A DNA stretch of 64,000 nucleotides from Andalucia godoyi (lineage: Eukaryota; Discoba; Jakobea; Jakobida; Andaluciidae). The stretch is from assembly GCA_009859145.1 (NCBI GenBank), contig VRVR01000051.1, forward strand, positions 7,549 to 71,548. The letters are read 5' to 3'. Below, piece after piece: positions 8,610-20,100 of the stretch. Below the pieces are notes generated by a model. That model was not told the DNA's origin. It saw only the letters and a list, made by a program, of their open reading frames with translations, and did no database searches. The position numbers were made by a program, and so were the translations under genes. The stretch's first letter is position 1. Each line of letters starts with the position of its first letter.

Positions 8610-11600
8610 ATGCAAGTCTCTCGTATGTCATTCATATTTTTCCTCTAAATGTGCTTTCCCAGAGCTGAGCAACCCATTCTTACAGAAAAGCGAAGAATCC
8701 TTCATACGGCAACAGGCAGACATCCTCAACCACCTTTCCTACCTGGTATGCACTCGCACTCCCATCCACGCGGTTTTCTTTCCCGCGTGGTGTTTTTTCC
8801 CTTTCGTCCATCGCATCCACTTCTACACACATATACACACGCACACGCACACGCACACGTACACTCAACTAACCGTGCTGAATTATCCGTAACGCAATCA
8901 GGAATCGGAGATTAGAGCGAGGAAAAATGAACGGCAGGACCGAAACAAAGAACTCGAAGATGGAATGCGAGAGATCGGAACGCTGCTGGAGTCACTGCGA
9001 GCCGCAAAGAACACACTGGAAAGCACGGCACAAGCAAAACGGGCAACGACAATGGTCGTCTATGCGCTGAACAAGGAACAGGAAGAAACAATCCAGCGAA
9101 AGGAATCCATTCTTAGCACCGTCGAAGAGGCTGTTTCAAAACGAGAGGAGCTCCTGCAAGACTGCAGCGGCGTGGAAAAGGAAGTTCTTGGCATTCTGGA
9201 GAAAATGAAAGCTGCAAATGACGATGCACAGACGCTCGCGAACATGGAAACCAGTGCGCAGAACCTGAAAGCACAGTGCGCACACATGGAAAACCTGGTT
9301 CAGCAAGCGGAAGCAACAAAAACGGAGCTATCTCAGAAGAAAGCAGCACTTCATGTAGACCTTGTCCGCACAAAGGTAGCTGCGGAAACCGAGCGCATGT
9401 CTGTAGCTTCTCGCAAATCGCTCATGGACGCGGAGCTCCAGCGACTGAGTGAGCATGTTCGACAAATGGAAATGCAAGTCGAGAATGCGCAATCCGAAAC
9501 AGCCATTTTGAAAGCGCAGGAACAGGAATATGAACAAGCAATCGAGACGTCGATCACGGAGCTGAGAAACGCTGTGGAGCTCGCAAACAGCGAGCAGCTG
9601 AAGATATCGCAGGATCTGCAGACTGCCAGCACGCTGTACGACGACGCGGACCACCGTCGCTCCATTCTCTCCAGAAATGCCGAGAAGTGCACAACCAAAA
9701 TCCAGGAAGCACAGCTTGCACTGAAGCTGACAGCAGCACAGCAACTGGCGTGGAAAAACGAGAAACTGAAGCTGGAAGAGGAAACTGAAAATGCTCGACA
9801 GAAACTCAACAAAGTGCAGGAGAAAGAAGCGCAGCTCCTCGAAGCAATCGGCGACCAGGAACGCATCACGGACACCGAGAAGGCTGTGCTGAACGATCTG
9901 CAATGCAGAGGAAAACTGCTCAGAGATGCCGAGGAGTCTGCGAGGCTCCTTGCGAATGAACTTCAAGCCACAGCAAATCGCATCAGTCGTGGCGAGTGGA
10001 ATGATCAAGCCTCTGGACTGTATGAGAAACTGCGCTTGACAGTCCAGCCCCTTCTATCGGGTGCAGTGACAGCAACAGCCGCCATTCCCGACATCGAAGA
10101 ACTGGCTGCAAAGACACGCGTCATGCGTTCCAAAAGAGAGTCCCTGAGTGTTGAAATCCTGAAACTCGAATCTCTTCGAAGCCGGTTGCAAGAAAAGCAG
10201 GCCCACTGCACCGACGACCTCAAAGCTTTGCAAGAAAACAACGCTGTGATCCAGCAACGTCTGCAGGAAAAACAACTGTTGCGAGACCAGCTGAATGCCC
10301 GCATGGCACAGCTCTCGTTGCAGAAGGAAGAGCAAGCATCCGTGGCAACAGCGCTTCAAAGCGATCTGGAAAGCAAACACGTCAACTGGAAAGACCTGGC
10401 TGCAGTGCTAGCAAATAACGACGTCAACGTAGAAAACTTCGACATTTTTTCACAAAAGATCGAACAAGAAATGGAGCGTGGAAATGCAGCTTTCTTGGAA
10501 CAGGCTACGAAGCGAATCCGAGATATTCTGCGAGAGCAAAATGCCGCCGGTGCTCCGAAAAACACTGCTCCTTCTGTTATTCCATCCTTCGCCAGGCGCG
10601 TGTCAACCAGCGAACACAGTGCAGCTCCGACTCCCGTGGTGGAGGGAGCCTCCAGTGAAACGCTGACACAGAGAGAAGAATGGTCGGTGCGCCAGACGGT
10701 GCAGAATGGAGGAGAAGCCGATTTCGTGGATGACCTCGAAAACTCGAATGAAGTGGACTGTGCGGCTCTTCAAGAAGATGCTCGTGAAAGCCGTCTGCGC
10801 TCCCCGGATACCGAGGAAGCCAGTAAGCCTCCCGGAAGACCCGTGGGAAGCTTCCAGTCCGGGCAGTCGGTGGACAAGAATTTCACAGTCGACAGAATCC
10901 TCCAAGAAATCGCGTTCGACGACATTGATGACGTTCTCAGTGATGATTATTGCCAGAAGCACCTCCGAAAAGACCTCGGAGGCGAACCGATGGAGTCTGC
11001 GCAGCATATGCCAGTTGTCTCCAGTCCGGTGGGTCCGGAAACCGATGCAGCGCAGGTGGAAAAGAGGACTGCGGAGAATGAAAGAACAACCAGTCGTCGG
11101 CCTGCGCTGTCGGAAACGGGAACAAATGCACTTTTGAAACGGTCGAACCCGTACTGGAAACCAGGATCCACGCAAGAAAAGCGAGGTCAAGCAATATCGA
11201 TAACTCAGTCCTCCGTTGCAGCAGCGCCAATCCTCTCGCAGGTCTTTGAATTCGGAGAACTGCCACAGTACGGGCAGTCTCCAAACGGACCGTCTTTCGC
11301 GTTATCCTTGCAAGAAGCCTCACAACAAGCTTCCAGCAAAGCAAGTCGTGTTCGCATCGCGAAGGAAGAAGTAAGAGCAAGCCGATGGCGAAAGAACATC
11401 GTTTCTGCAGAGGCTCCGCCACTTCAGCCGAGCGCGCCGGATTATTTGAAACGATCCAAGCGCATCGTCCAGGAAATTCCACTTCGGGCGGCATCTCTGG
11501 ATAAGGAACAGACACGTCCTACGCCGGTGCGTAAGGCAAAGGAAGCAGACTTTCCTTGCGAGCCTCCCCAAATGAGGGCCTCCCAGACGCCCCCGAACGC

Positions 11601-11793
11601 ACCAGCAGTCCCCTGTGTACCGCAGAAGCACGCGGAAGAAAACTGCACTGCGAAGCTCATTGCAGCCCCGCTTGAACCGAGACCGATGTCCAAGAACAAG
11701 GACAAGGACAAGAAGTCTTCTTTGCACACGCTGTCAGCAACCAACGCGCCAGCACCCAAAATTCTGAAAGCCATTTTTGAATTTGATGGCTAG
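8610..11793 (+). CDS. Large coiled-coil protein, predicted three exons
   Basis: Predicted exons are 8610-8622, 8663-8745 and 8902-11793 (995 residues). Intron 1 (40 nt) starts GTATGT and ends CCCAG. Intron 2 (156 nt) starts GTATGC, has an ACTAAC branch-like site near 8870 and ends ATCAG. Splicing joins ...ILNHLSYL to ESEIRARKNE, keeping one continuous coiled coil; without it the protein would begin abruptly at 8965. Residues about 15-540 are near-continuous heptad coiled coil. The remaining ~450 are Ser/Pro/basic and probably disordered, with a short acidic segment (FDDIDDVLSDDYC). I do not recognise the family. It could be a cytoskeletal, centrosomal or kinetochore fibrous protein. The first tiny exon is the least certain part. 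Confidence 0.65.
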
Positions 11794-11801
11794 CGGCAGT
11801 C

Positions 11802-11805
<4 letters not shown>

Positions 11806-11832
<27 letters not shown>

Positions 11833-11835
11833 GTG
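11806..11835. repeat. (GT)n microsatellite
   Basis: A dinucleotide tract just past the stop codon of the coiled-coil gene. Confidence 0.9.
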
Positions 11836-12046
11836 TTGCGAAAAGGACCCTCGTCGCTGCCACGTCGCAAGAATCTCCTCTTTTATTTTTTCTCCTACCA
11901 TGTCTGTGTCTGTTTGTGCTTCAAAAAAACCATAATAAATCCGCTTAATTAATAAAGAAACGAGAGTTGCATCGCAAGCATGGAGGGGCGCAACACAAAC
12001 ACTCTTCCACACATAATAATAATAATAATAATTTTAATTTAAAGAA

Positions 12047-14704
12047 TCACTTTTTTGCGGACGAGGAAGAGGCTCGCAAGGCGGCTTGTGCAGCAGCCAA
12101 TCGAGCAACAGGAACGCGGTACGGAGACACAGATACATTGTCAAGCCCAACCGAGTGGAAAAACTCAATGGAGTCTGGATCTCCTCCAACTTCACCACAT
12201 ACCCCAATGTCACAACCTGGTCGAACGGATCTGGCGCGCTCCACTGCAATGCGGATTAGCTTACCAACGCCATTTTGGTCCAGCGACTGGAACGGATCCG
12301 CCTTGTAAATTCCCTTTTCCAGATACCGCCGCAGGAACTTGCCAGCGTCGTCCCTCGAAAATCCACAAGTCGTTTGCGTGAGATCGTTGGTGCCAAACGA
12401 AAAGAACGAGCAAACAGAGGCGAATTCGTCTGCAGTCAGCGCCGCACGTGGCGTTTCAATCATCGCGCCGTATTTCCATGCAATGGGTGCAAAAGCAGGA
12501 TTGCGCGCAGCAACCTCGTCAATAACCTGCTTCAGCACAAGGAGCTCGTTCACGTTGCCAGCCAGAGGGATTTCAATGTGAGGGAGCGGCACAAATCCTT
12601 CGTTGAGAACGATGACGGCGGCCTCAAAAATACCTTGGCACTGCATTTCAATGATCTCGGGATACAAGATGCCAACACGGCATCCGCGGGTTCCGAGCAG
12701 GGGATTAAACTCGGCGAGCTCCTTGACCTTCTTCTGCAACTTCTCGTTCGAGATTCCCAGTTCGGAAGCAACTGCTGCGATTGCAGACGGCTCGGTGGGC
12801 AAGAATTCGTGCAACGGCGGATCCAGCAGACGAATGATGACAGGATGCCCAGAAAACTTGCGGAACAAATCCAAAAAGTCGTCTCGCTGGAACGGAAGCA
12901 ACTTGTTCAATGCCTTGACTCGCTCTTCGGTGGTTTCCGACAAGATTACCTCGCGCATATGGATGATTCTCCGGGAGTCGAAGAACATGTGCTCCGTGCG
13001 CACCAGGCCACAACCCTTTGCACCAAAGTTCACGGCAGTGGTGGCGTCTTCGGGAGTATCCGCGTTGGCAAACACCTTCAGTCGTGCAAACTCATCTGCC
13101 CAATTCAAAATAACTTCAAATGCACCCTCCACTTGGGGACTTACCAAGGGCATTGTGCCCAAAAAGACTTCTCCGGTAGATCCGTCCACCGTCAGAACAT
13201 CTCCCTCTTTGATCTGTACACCCTTCAGAGTCGCTATCTTGCGATGCTCGTCCACTACAAAGTCTGCACATCCCGCAACGCAGCACTTGTTCATTCCACG
13301 GCACACAACTGCAGCATGGCTTGTCATACCGCCACGAGCCGTCAAGATCCCCTCCGCGACGTGCATTCCCACAATGTCCTCCGCAGACGTTTCTTGGCGG
13401 ACTAAAATGGAAGGAATCTTGGACTCCGCGAGTTTGACGGCATCCACAGCGTTGAACACCACGCGTCCTACCGATGCACCGGGCGATGCTGGAAGGCCCT
13501 TTCCAATCGCTTTTGCAGCAAGTCTTGCCTTCGGATCAATCTGCTTGTGCAGAAGGTTGTCGATCTGCTTTGGCTCCACGCGCAGCACGGCTTCGGACTT
13601 TGAAATAAGCTGCTCGTTGACCATGTCCACTGCAATGTGCACTGCTGCTTGCGCAGTGCGCTTGCCAGATCGACACTGAAGGATGTACAACACTCCTTCT
13701 TCAATAGTAAACTCGACGTCCTGCATGTCCCGGAAATGCTTTTCGAGGGTTGCAAAGACCTCACACAGTTCTGCATGGACGGCGGGCATCTGTTTCTGCA
13801 TGTCATGGAGTCCGAGCGGAGTGCGGATTCCAGCAACAACATCTTCTCCCTGTGCATTTGCAAGATACTCTCCATAGTACGCATTCTCTCCCGTGGACGG
13901 ATTTCTAGTAAATGCAACTCCAGTCGCCGAGTTCGCGCTCCAGTTTCCGAACACCATGGCCTGCACATTCACCGCAGTTCCCATGTTGTGGTCAATTCCA
14001 TTAATGTTGCGGTATGCGATTGCTCGCGGGTTGTTCCACGAGTTGAACACTGCATTGATCGACATTTTGAGCTGAGCGCGAGCGTCGGTGGGAAACTCGG
14101 CTCCGGTCTCGGCCTTCACAAGCGCCAGGTACTCCTGAATCAAGGCCGCAAGGTCTTCCGCGGACAAATCCGAGTCAAACTTGACCCCCTTTCTTTGCTT
14201 TGTGGCATCCAGAATGTGCTCGAACTTGCAGTGCTCAATCTGCAGTACCACGTCTCCAAACATTTGGATGAATCGGCGAAAAGAGTCGTTCACGAATCGT
14301 GGATTTCTAGTCGTATTCTTCAGACGTTGCATTACCTTGTCATTCAGACCTAGATTGAGCACGGTGTCCATCATCCCAGGCATCGATATTTTTGCGCCCG
14401 ATCGAACGGAAAGGAGCAGCGGGTTGTCGGCATCTCCGAGAACCTTTCCGGTCTTCTTTTCGAGATCCGACAGCGCCGTCTCGATCTGGGACTCCAGGTT
14501 CGCAGGCCACTGGGACTTTTCGTTCCAAAACGCAATGCAAGTTTCTGTAGAAATGGTGAATCCGGGAGGAACACGCAGACCCATCAGTGTCATTTCGGAC
14601 AAGTACGCACCCTTTCCTCCAAGAAGCGCCTTGTCGGCCGCAGATCCTTCTCCAAAGCCATACACCCACTTTTTGGCCGCAGTCATTCTGTCGTTTCCAC
14701 TCAT
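12047..14704 (-). CDS. ppdK: Pyruvate, phosphate dikinase (PPDK)
   Basis: 885 residues from the ATG at 14704. The frame runs upstream to 14947 only through a Lys/Glu-coding purine repeat. PPDK interconverts pyruvate, ATP and Pi with PEP, AMP and PPi, typical of PPi-based glycolysis. The N-terminal nucleotide-binding domain begins KKWVYGFGEG...GGKGAYLSEM. The swivelling phosphohistidine domain has GGMTSHAAVVCRG (His about residue 459). The C-terminal TIM barrel has FGTNDLTQTTCGFSRDDAGK and the catalytic-Cys loop GVCGEVGGDP (about 836). The C-terminus is SSAKK, close to but not a canonical AKL-type PTS1, so a peroxisomal/glycosomal location is not supported. A (TTTCTC)n tract lies just upstream of the start. 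Confidence 0.97.
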   Translation of the reverse strand: MSGNDRMTAAKKWVYGFGEGSAADKALLGGKGAYLSEMTLMGLRVPPGFTISTETCIAFWNEKSQWPANLESQIETALSDLEKKTGKVLGDADNPLLLSVRSGAKISMPGMMDTVLNLGLNDKVMQRLKNTTRNPRFVNDSFRRFIQMFGDVVLQIEHCKFEHILDATKQRKGVKFDSDLSAEDLAALIQEYLALVKAETGAEFPTDARAQLKMSINAVFNSWNNPRAIAYRNINGIDHNMGTAVNVQAMVFGNWSANSATGVAFTRNPSTGENAYYGEYLANAQGEDVVAGIRTPLGLHDMQKQMPAVHAELCEVFATLEKHFRDMQDVEFTIEEGVLYILQCRSGKRTAQAAVHIAVDMVNEQLISKSEAVLRVEPKQIDNLLHKQIDPKARLAAKAIGKGLPASPGASVGRVVFNAVDAVKLAESKIPSILVRQETSAEDIVGMHVAEGILTARGGMTSHAAVVCRGMNKCCVAGCADFVVDEHRKIATLKGVQIKEGDVLTVDGSTGEVFLGTMPLVSPQVEGAFEVILNWADEFARLKVFANADTPEDATTAVNFGAKGCGLVRTEHMFFDSRRIIHMREVILSETTEERVKALNKLLPFQRDDFLDLFRKFSGHPVIIRLLDPPLHEFLPTEPSAIAAVASELGISNEKLQKKVKELAEFNPLLGTRGCRVGILYPEIIEMQCQGIFEAAVIVLNEGFVPLPHIEIPLAGNVNELLVLKQVIDEVAARNPAFAPIAWKYGAMIETPRAALTADEFASVCSFFSFGTNDLTQTTCGFSRDDAGKFLRRYLEKGIYKADPFQSLDQNGVGKLIRIAVERARSVRPGCDIGVCGEVGGDPDSIEFFHSVGLDNVSVSPYRVPVARLAAAQAALRASSSSAKK

Positions 14705-14724
14705 CCTGTCTTTTTCTTCTTCCC

Positions 14725-14792
14725 TTTTCTCTTTCTCTTTCTCTTTCTCTTTCTCTTTCTCTTTCTCTTTTTCTTTTTTTCTTCTCTTTTTT
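14725..14792. repeat. (TTTCTC)n tract in PPDK leader
   Basis: Hexanucleotide repeat, GAGAAA on the PPDK sense strand, lying about 20 bases upstream of the start codon. It is one of several sense-strand polypurine tracts before start codons in this window. Confidence 0.9.
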
Positions 14793-15182
14793 GAAAGAAG
14801 AAAAGAGATGTTGTGCAGTGCGCACTGAGAGGTGCTTATCAGGTAATGCAAGTCTCGAGTTGAAAACGGAAAATTTTGGACGCCCCGGTGGATGTGCCAA
14901 AAATAGCTTTCCGTAGAAGCACGAATTTCCATTTTGGGAAAGTGCACTCCAATATTTTTTGCTTATTTATTTCCTATTCTTATTATTCTTGTTATCCTTT
15001 CATTTTTACGGACATGTCACTGCCGGCATTGGTTGGAAACAACCATGAACCATCGACACAACGAACTCCAACAAGAAAAACGAACTGCATCCAAAAGGAA
15101 GCAAATACATATAAAAGAAGGGGGAAAAACATGCATATAAATAAATAATAATCAAAACAAAATCAAACAAAATCAAACGAAA
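14793..15182. other. Intergenic region, no gene seen
   Basis: AT-rich spacer between the PPDK start and the stop of the next minus-strand gene. It includes an AAATCAAAC-type short repeat at about 15150-15186. No coding signal. Confidence 0.4.
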
Positions 15183-16400
15183 TCAAACAGCTGGGGTGTA
15201 CTCGATGAACACTTGGTCGCGACTCCAGAGAAGACCATCATTGCTTACCTGGACCATTGCTTGCCCCGGAACAGCGCACTGCGGAACAGTGCACTCGATT
15301 ACAGAGTCCATGTGAAACACGGCTTTCGTGACAACCGCCTTTCCAAACCTGCATTGGAGGTCTTTTGAATTCACAAAGTTTGAGCCAGAAACCAGGATCG
15401 TCTGGGAGAACGTCTGGGGCACGGCAGCTGGGGAGATTTCCCTGACAATGGGTACATTCCCACCGCGTGGCTGTCCCGTGAGGTAGCCGCCCATGCACGT
15501 ATCCATTCCGCCAGAAACGGTGGCGATCTTCGTGTTCGACGTCAAGTTCATAACCGCAACAAACACGGAATACGATCCTGATGAGCCGCACAGGAATGCA
15601 GTGTTGCTTGTTTGATCAATGGTCAGCGTCGAGACGTACCCTCCCAAGCTACCATAGTCCCATCTCCCAAGCAGCTTTCCAGACATCAAATCCAGAATCA
15701 CCATGTAGCTGTCGTTTGGATCCCCAATGAAAATCCTGTCCGATGTCATTCCGACGATCGCAGGTTGCCAAGGAAGCGGCACGTCCGGCGCGCACGCAAG
15801 CTTCATGGCGTCGGTGGATTTTCCATCCAACCGAAGCGAGTACGCGCATGGACACGGCTGCGGAGTGCACGAGCCATACGACGTAAAGTACAAGTAGCCA
15901 GCATTGAAAAACATTCCGTACGATGAAAAGGAGAGCTGTGCAACATGTGTAAACTGCAGCGTATCAGGGTTCAGCGCGTAAATGTCATTCGAACTGGCAA
16001 GTACATACAGAAGCCCGGATACTTCGTCAAACGCAAGATACTGGTCCTGGGACGATCGTTGGATCCACACATAGTCCGATCGACTGGTATTGAGCGGCCT
16101 CCCAGTCGACAACCGCGCCGCTCCAATCCACGGCTGCGGCGACTGCGTCAAGTCCAAGTAAATCCAGTAGACTGCATCCCGTGCAACATCTACCTGGACA
16201 CTGCGCGCATACGGAGCATTTCCGGCATCCCCTTGCACAAGCACCGAGTAGTCCGCACACATTGGAGCCGTGCACTGATGGATGCCAAAATACCCGGATC
16301 GCACATACAAATTCGCACTGCCATCCCCTCCTCGCACTACCGTCGGTAACAATGCCACATACACCACACACACACACACCACAAAAAAAAGCACGTTCAT
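15183..16400 (-). CDS. Secreted propeller-like protein with C-terminal IPT/TIG domain
   Basis: 405 residues from the ATG at 16400; an upstream in-frame ATG at 16463 would precede the hydrophobic signal. Residues 1-23 (MNVLFFVVCVCVVYVALLPT) are a signal peptide. Residues about 30-330 form repeated strand-rich blades with patterns such as YVWIQRSSQDQYLAFDEVSG and LDLMSGKLLGRW, suggesting an NHL- or YncE-type beta-propeller. Residues about 325-405 (PIVREISPAAV...ILVSGSNFVNSKDLQCRFG...VIECTVPQ) match an IPT/TIG domain. There is no transmembrane anchor at the C-terminus. Likely a secreted or cell-surface-associated protein of unknown ligand. Confidence 0.7.
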   Translation of the reverse strand: MNVLFFVVCVCVVYVALLPTVVRGGDGSANLYVRSGYFGIHQCTAPMCADYSVLVQGDAGNAPYARSVQVDVARDAVYWIYLDLTQSPQPWIGAARLSTGRPLNTSRSDYVWIQRSSQDQYLAFDEVSGLLYVLASSNDIYALNPDTLQFTHVAQLSFSSYGMFFNAGYLYFTSYGSCTPQPCPCAYSLRLDGKSTDAMKLACAPDVPLPWQPAIVGMTSDRIFIGDPNDSYMVILDLMSGKLLGRWDYGSLGGYVSTLTIDQTSNTAFLCGSSGSYSVFVAVMNLTSNTKIATVSGGMDTCMGGYLTGQPRGGNVPIVREISPAAVPQTFSQTILVSGSNFVNSKDLQCRFGKAVVTKAVFHMDSVIECTVPQCAVPGQAMVQVSNDGLLWSRDQVFIEYTPAV

Positions 16401-16500
16401 GTCAGAATACGAACAGCGTTTGCAGCAAAGCACGAAAAACAGAAGACAAGGAAAGGAAAACACAGGAAGGAAAAGGAAAAAGAAAAACAGGTAAAAGAAC

Positions 16501-16755
16501 CGCTGCCGCTTATTGCGATTTCATGACGCAATCTGAAGCGCACGTAAACAGAACCACTGCCACGCACCATGCCGCATGCGTTTGTTATCTTAACAGCTCT
16601 GTCACACGATGCCCGATTCGTTTCGCCCCATTTTGATCATGAAATCCCTATATAAACACGCCGCCGCGTTGCATTATGCATGTTGTTGGGTTGCAGCATT
16701 GATTATGGGTGATCAGCGATGATTATCCGTGGTTAGGTAATGTACAATGTAGACG
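16501..16755 (+). mobile_element. Dispersed element family B, copy 1
   Basis: About 255 bp similar, in inverted orientation, to 61408-61660. Conserved blocks include ATTGCGAT, CACACGATGCCCGATTCG, a TATA box (TATATAAA, 16649-16656), a GUUGCA/UGCAGC stem (16668-16673 with 16692-16697) and a TGATCA-GCGA-TGATTA hairpin (16710-16725). The right end (TGTACAATGTAGACG, 16741-16755) matches the right end of the Fanzor elements F1 and F2. No protein is encoded. It is probably a non-autonomous mobile element, possibly producing a short structured RNA from the TATA box. Confidence 0.75.
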
Positions 16756-17100
16756 AGCGCAGGAGGCAAACGCTCCGCTGCAGCATCGCCGGCTGTAGAC
16801 GAGACTTTTTTCCCCGAGGGAATTCCCAGCGGCTTTGAGCTGTTTTGCCATTACACACAGCACTTCTTCACACATTCACCCATTCTCGAGTCTTGCTGTC
16901 TTTTGTTCTTCTCGGACTCGTTTCTTCGCTCCTTCTTTTTGAAAATTCCTATTCACGTCTTTGTCTCCCGTTGCGTCTCTCTGCATTACTACCGCTTCAC
17001 TATAATTGTTATTGTGGTTACTTTACACTTTTTGGAGGAAGCCTAATCAGGATTGCTCAAACATTTTTACACAAGCTGAAACGAGCGGGAAGAAGAAGAA
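16756..17100. promoter_or_regulatory. Leader region of alsin-like gene
   Basis: T-rich sequence followed by a purine-rich leader (GGGAAGAAGAAGAA) directly before the ATG at 17101. No gene seen. Confidence 0.4.
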
Positions 17101-20100
17101 ATGGTCGTTGATCCTAGCCGCGACCCAATGCGACTGATTCGCAACAAGAGACTGCAGCTGGTGTCTTCTCTGGAGTCAAATACGTTGGTGGAGTTCACGG
17201 AGCATCCTTCACTTGTGACGCGCTTTGCAGTTCAAATTACAGCTGCGCCGCCTTCGCCGCTGATGTACATTGAGCGAATTGCGCAGATTCTCAAAGAGGA
17301 GTTTTCGTCTAAGCTTGTGGACTCTTATATCCATCTTTCCTCGAACGAGTTATTCTCAGTAACCGTCTTTCCCGAATTGTACTTGTCAAGATCAGATGCT
17401 TATCGACTAACGCAGTACGTGCAACTCAGACTGCTCATCGATGAACCGTCTACTCCGTGGGTCGAAATCGTGTCGGCGTCGTTGTTTTCAGAAGATGCAC
17501 AGATCCCTGTGTATTTGTCCAGCGTATTTGGATCGAGATTGACTCTGTCTGCCGTGTCTCCATTCATGGTCTCGCAACTGACTGTTCAAATGACGAGTGT
17601 CTCTTCATCCTCATCCTCATCTTCATCCTCACTATCAACGTCCGCGGTTGGAAGCAATGTATCCGACAATGCGGCTAGAAGCGAACTGTTCCCTAATTCA
17701 CTCCCTCTCAGCTCGGTCTTGTCTGTCAACTCCCAGGAGTACTCCTCCAGTCACGGGGAAGGAACCGGTGGCGATGCCATCGTTGCGCAGTTTCCGGGAA
17801 ATTCCCCTGTGCATCTGGTCAAGACTCCGTCGTTCTGCGCAGTCGATTTGTCCTCCGCCTCTGCTGCCTCTACGAACTGCCCGCGAGAAATCCTGCTCTC
17901 TGAACACCCGATAGATCACATGATGGTGTTTGCCCGGACGTGTTTGTATTTGTCCGACTCCGATGTAGATATTCTAAGAAAAGAGTCTCGTGTGTGCCAG
18001 CTTGCTGCGACACTAGATTCCAAAGCTGTTACGCTGTGGAATCGCTCGGAAACTTTGCCAAAGGAAACCACGAGCATTGTAGCTGTTGGATCGAGTTCTC
18101 AAGAGTCGCCGTACTCCCTCACAACATTCACGGGCTCGGTTTTCCTGGAGAGGATGTCGAGAGAGCTCAATACCCTGGCAGCTTTGCAAGGAACAAATGG
18201 AAACAACAGCACCACAGCTCATGCTGATTCCAATGAAGGAGCTGCCCGCAGATCAAGCGCAGCCTCGGCAGAGAATATGGGTGCGGATGAGTTTGTCCAC
18301 CTAGACAAGCTCAAGACTCCCAATCTTTCCATTGTCGAAATTCACGCAGGTTCTGACTTTTTGGTCATGAGAGATATCGTCGGTGCGGTGTACACGGTTG
18401 GTTCTCCTGCTTCCGGTCGCTTGGGGAGACCAGTGTCTGCGCCAAATCCTTCTGCAGATGTCTTATCACGAGTACTTGCCGTCGCAAATCCAGTTATCCA
18501 AGTTGTCGGAGGACACTCCCATACTCTGGTTCTGACGGATCAGGGTGAGTTGTGGGGCTGGGGTGCCAACTACCAAGGACAGCTCGCAACAGCGGTTGTA
18601 AAGGAACACCAGCAGGGGAGCGCGCGAATCATGTTGCCGGAGCTCCCTTTTGCTGCAGTTCCTCAAAGGATTCAGCTTCCGGCTTTCCCCGTGCATGCTA
18701 TCGCGGCAGGCGAGTCTTTCTGTGCCGCCATTGCCGGGCCGCGACGCGAAGTCTTTGCGTGGGGTGGCTCGTGGGGCCACCAGCCCCGCATGATTCCAAA
18801 GCTCGAAAAGGTGCGGTGGGTCTCGTGTGGCGGATCGACAGACAGCCCGTTTGTCGTCGCATGCCAAGATCTGCATCCGCGTGGCGATCTTTTGCACGTC
18901 TACGGTCCACCGTTTGGATGCGTGGGGCCCAATGCGCAAGCGCTGAAGATTGATCTGGAGTCTTCAGGTTCTGTCTTCCTGTCGGCGAGCTGCGGTGTCT
19001 CCAGAGGAATTGCGTTCTTTGTTGTCCACACTGCAGATGGCCTCATTTTCGTGATCAAGGCCAAGTCGTTGAAGGAAGGTGGAGATCCATTTGAAGTGAT
19101 TGAAGTGCCGTTCTTTGAAGCTGCGCAGATTCGCGTGTCACATCTCTCTTGTTGCAACACATTTGCAGCCGCGGTGTCGGATGACGGTGATGTTTATGTA
19201 TGGGGTGACTTTTTGGGATCTCCGTCGCCTTCGCCTTCCATTACGCCTAGACACTCCATGCCCAACATGCATGCGCAAAGCGAAGCGGACATGTCACACA
19301 CCACAGCAAACTTCGGCCTTGGAAGCCACAATCACGGCTCTTCATCGTCTTCCTCATCCGTGTCGACGCCGCAGTCCGCAGGAGCGAACGCCAAGGCTCC
19401 TACATCGCATGCACAAGGACAGCACACTCCGAATTCAGCACCGGTGCGCTCGCCATCGTATCACACGTCGTTTGGAACTTCGACAACCTCGACCCATACA
19501 GATCAGTGTGATATTTCATTGTTTGAACCGGCGCCTGTCAAGTTTTCGTCATTTGAAGGGAAGCACGTCCGCAAAGCATATGTCATTGATTCCTCGGAAT
19601 TTGGCAGAAGCATGATCGCTCTTTGCGAACGGAATCCATCATCGCGCTCAAAGCTGATTCGTCGATTTGTCAGTGACGAACGACTCTACAATAGTCGGCT
19701 GCGGAGACTCTGCGACCAAGTGTGGGCGTCGACTGGTAAGTATCTAAGCAACATTGTGCCAAATCACACTCTGCTTTTGCTGTCGTTGCAAGAGTGGTGC
19801 CATCAGTTCTACCTGTTTCCAAGGTTCTCATCTGTGTTTTCACGGTTCTCCCGGAAAATCGCAGTCGCCCACCGAGATTTTGTGCTCGCAAGAAACGACC
19901 TGAAATCATTCATTGCATCCCATTCCGCAATTCACCGCATGGCGTTCTACGAACATTTCTTTTATCAATTGCTGAAAGTGACTCCGGTAGATCATCCGGA
20001 TAGACATGCCTGCAAAGAGGTGCTTGACTTTGTGTCGTCGTACTGCAAGTTCTTGTATTCGTCAATGGATCGATACTCGGGCCGTCATAACGATGTTGGT

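Noticed and set aside
12275-13679. Plus-strand frames of over 350 codons across PPDK
   Set aside because: They are shadows of the strongly conserved PPDK on the other strand.
14705-14947. N-terminal Lys-Glu extension of PPDK as a targeting peptide
   Set aside because: It is encoded by the (TTTCTC)n tract and lies before a well-placed ATG at the start of the conserved domain.
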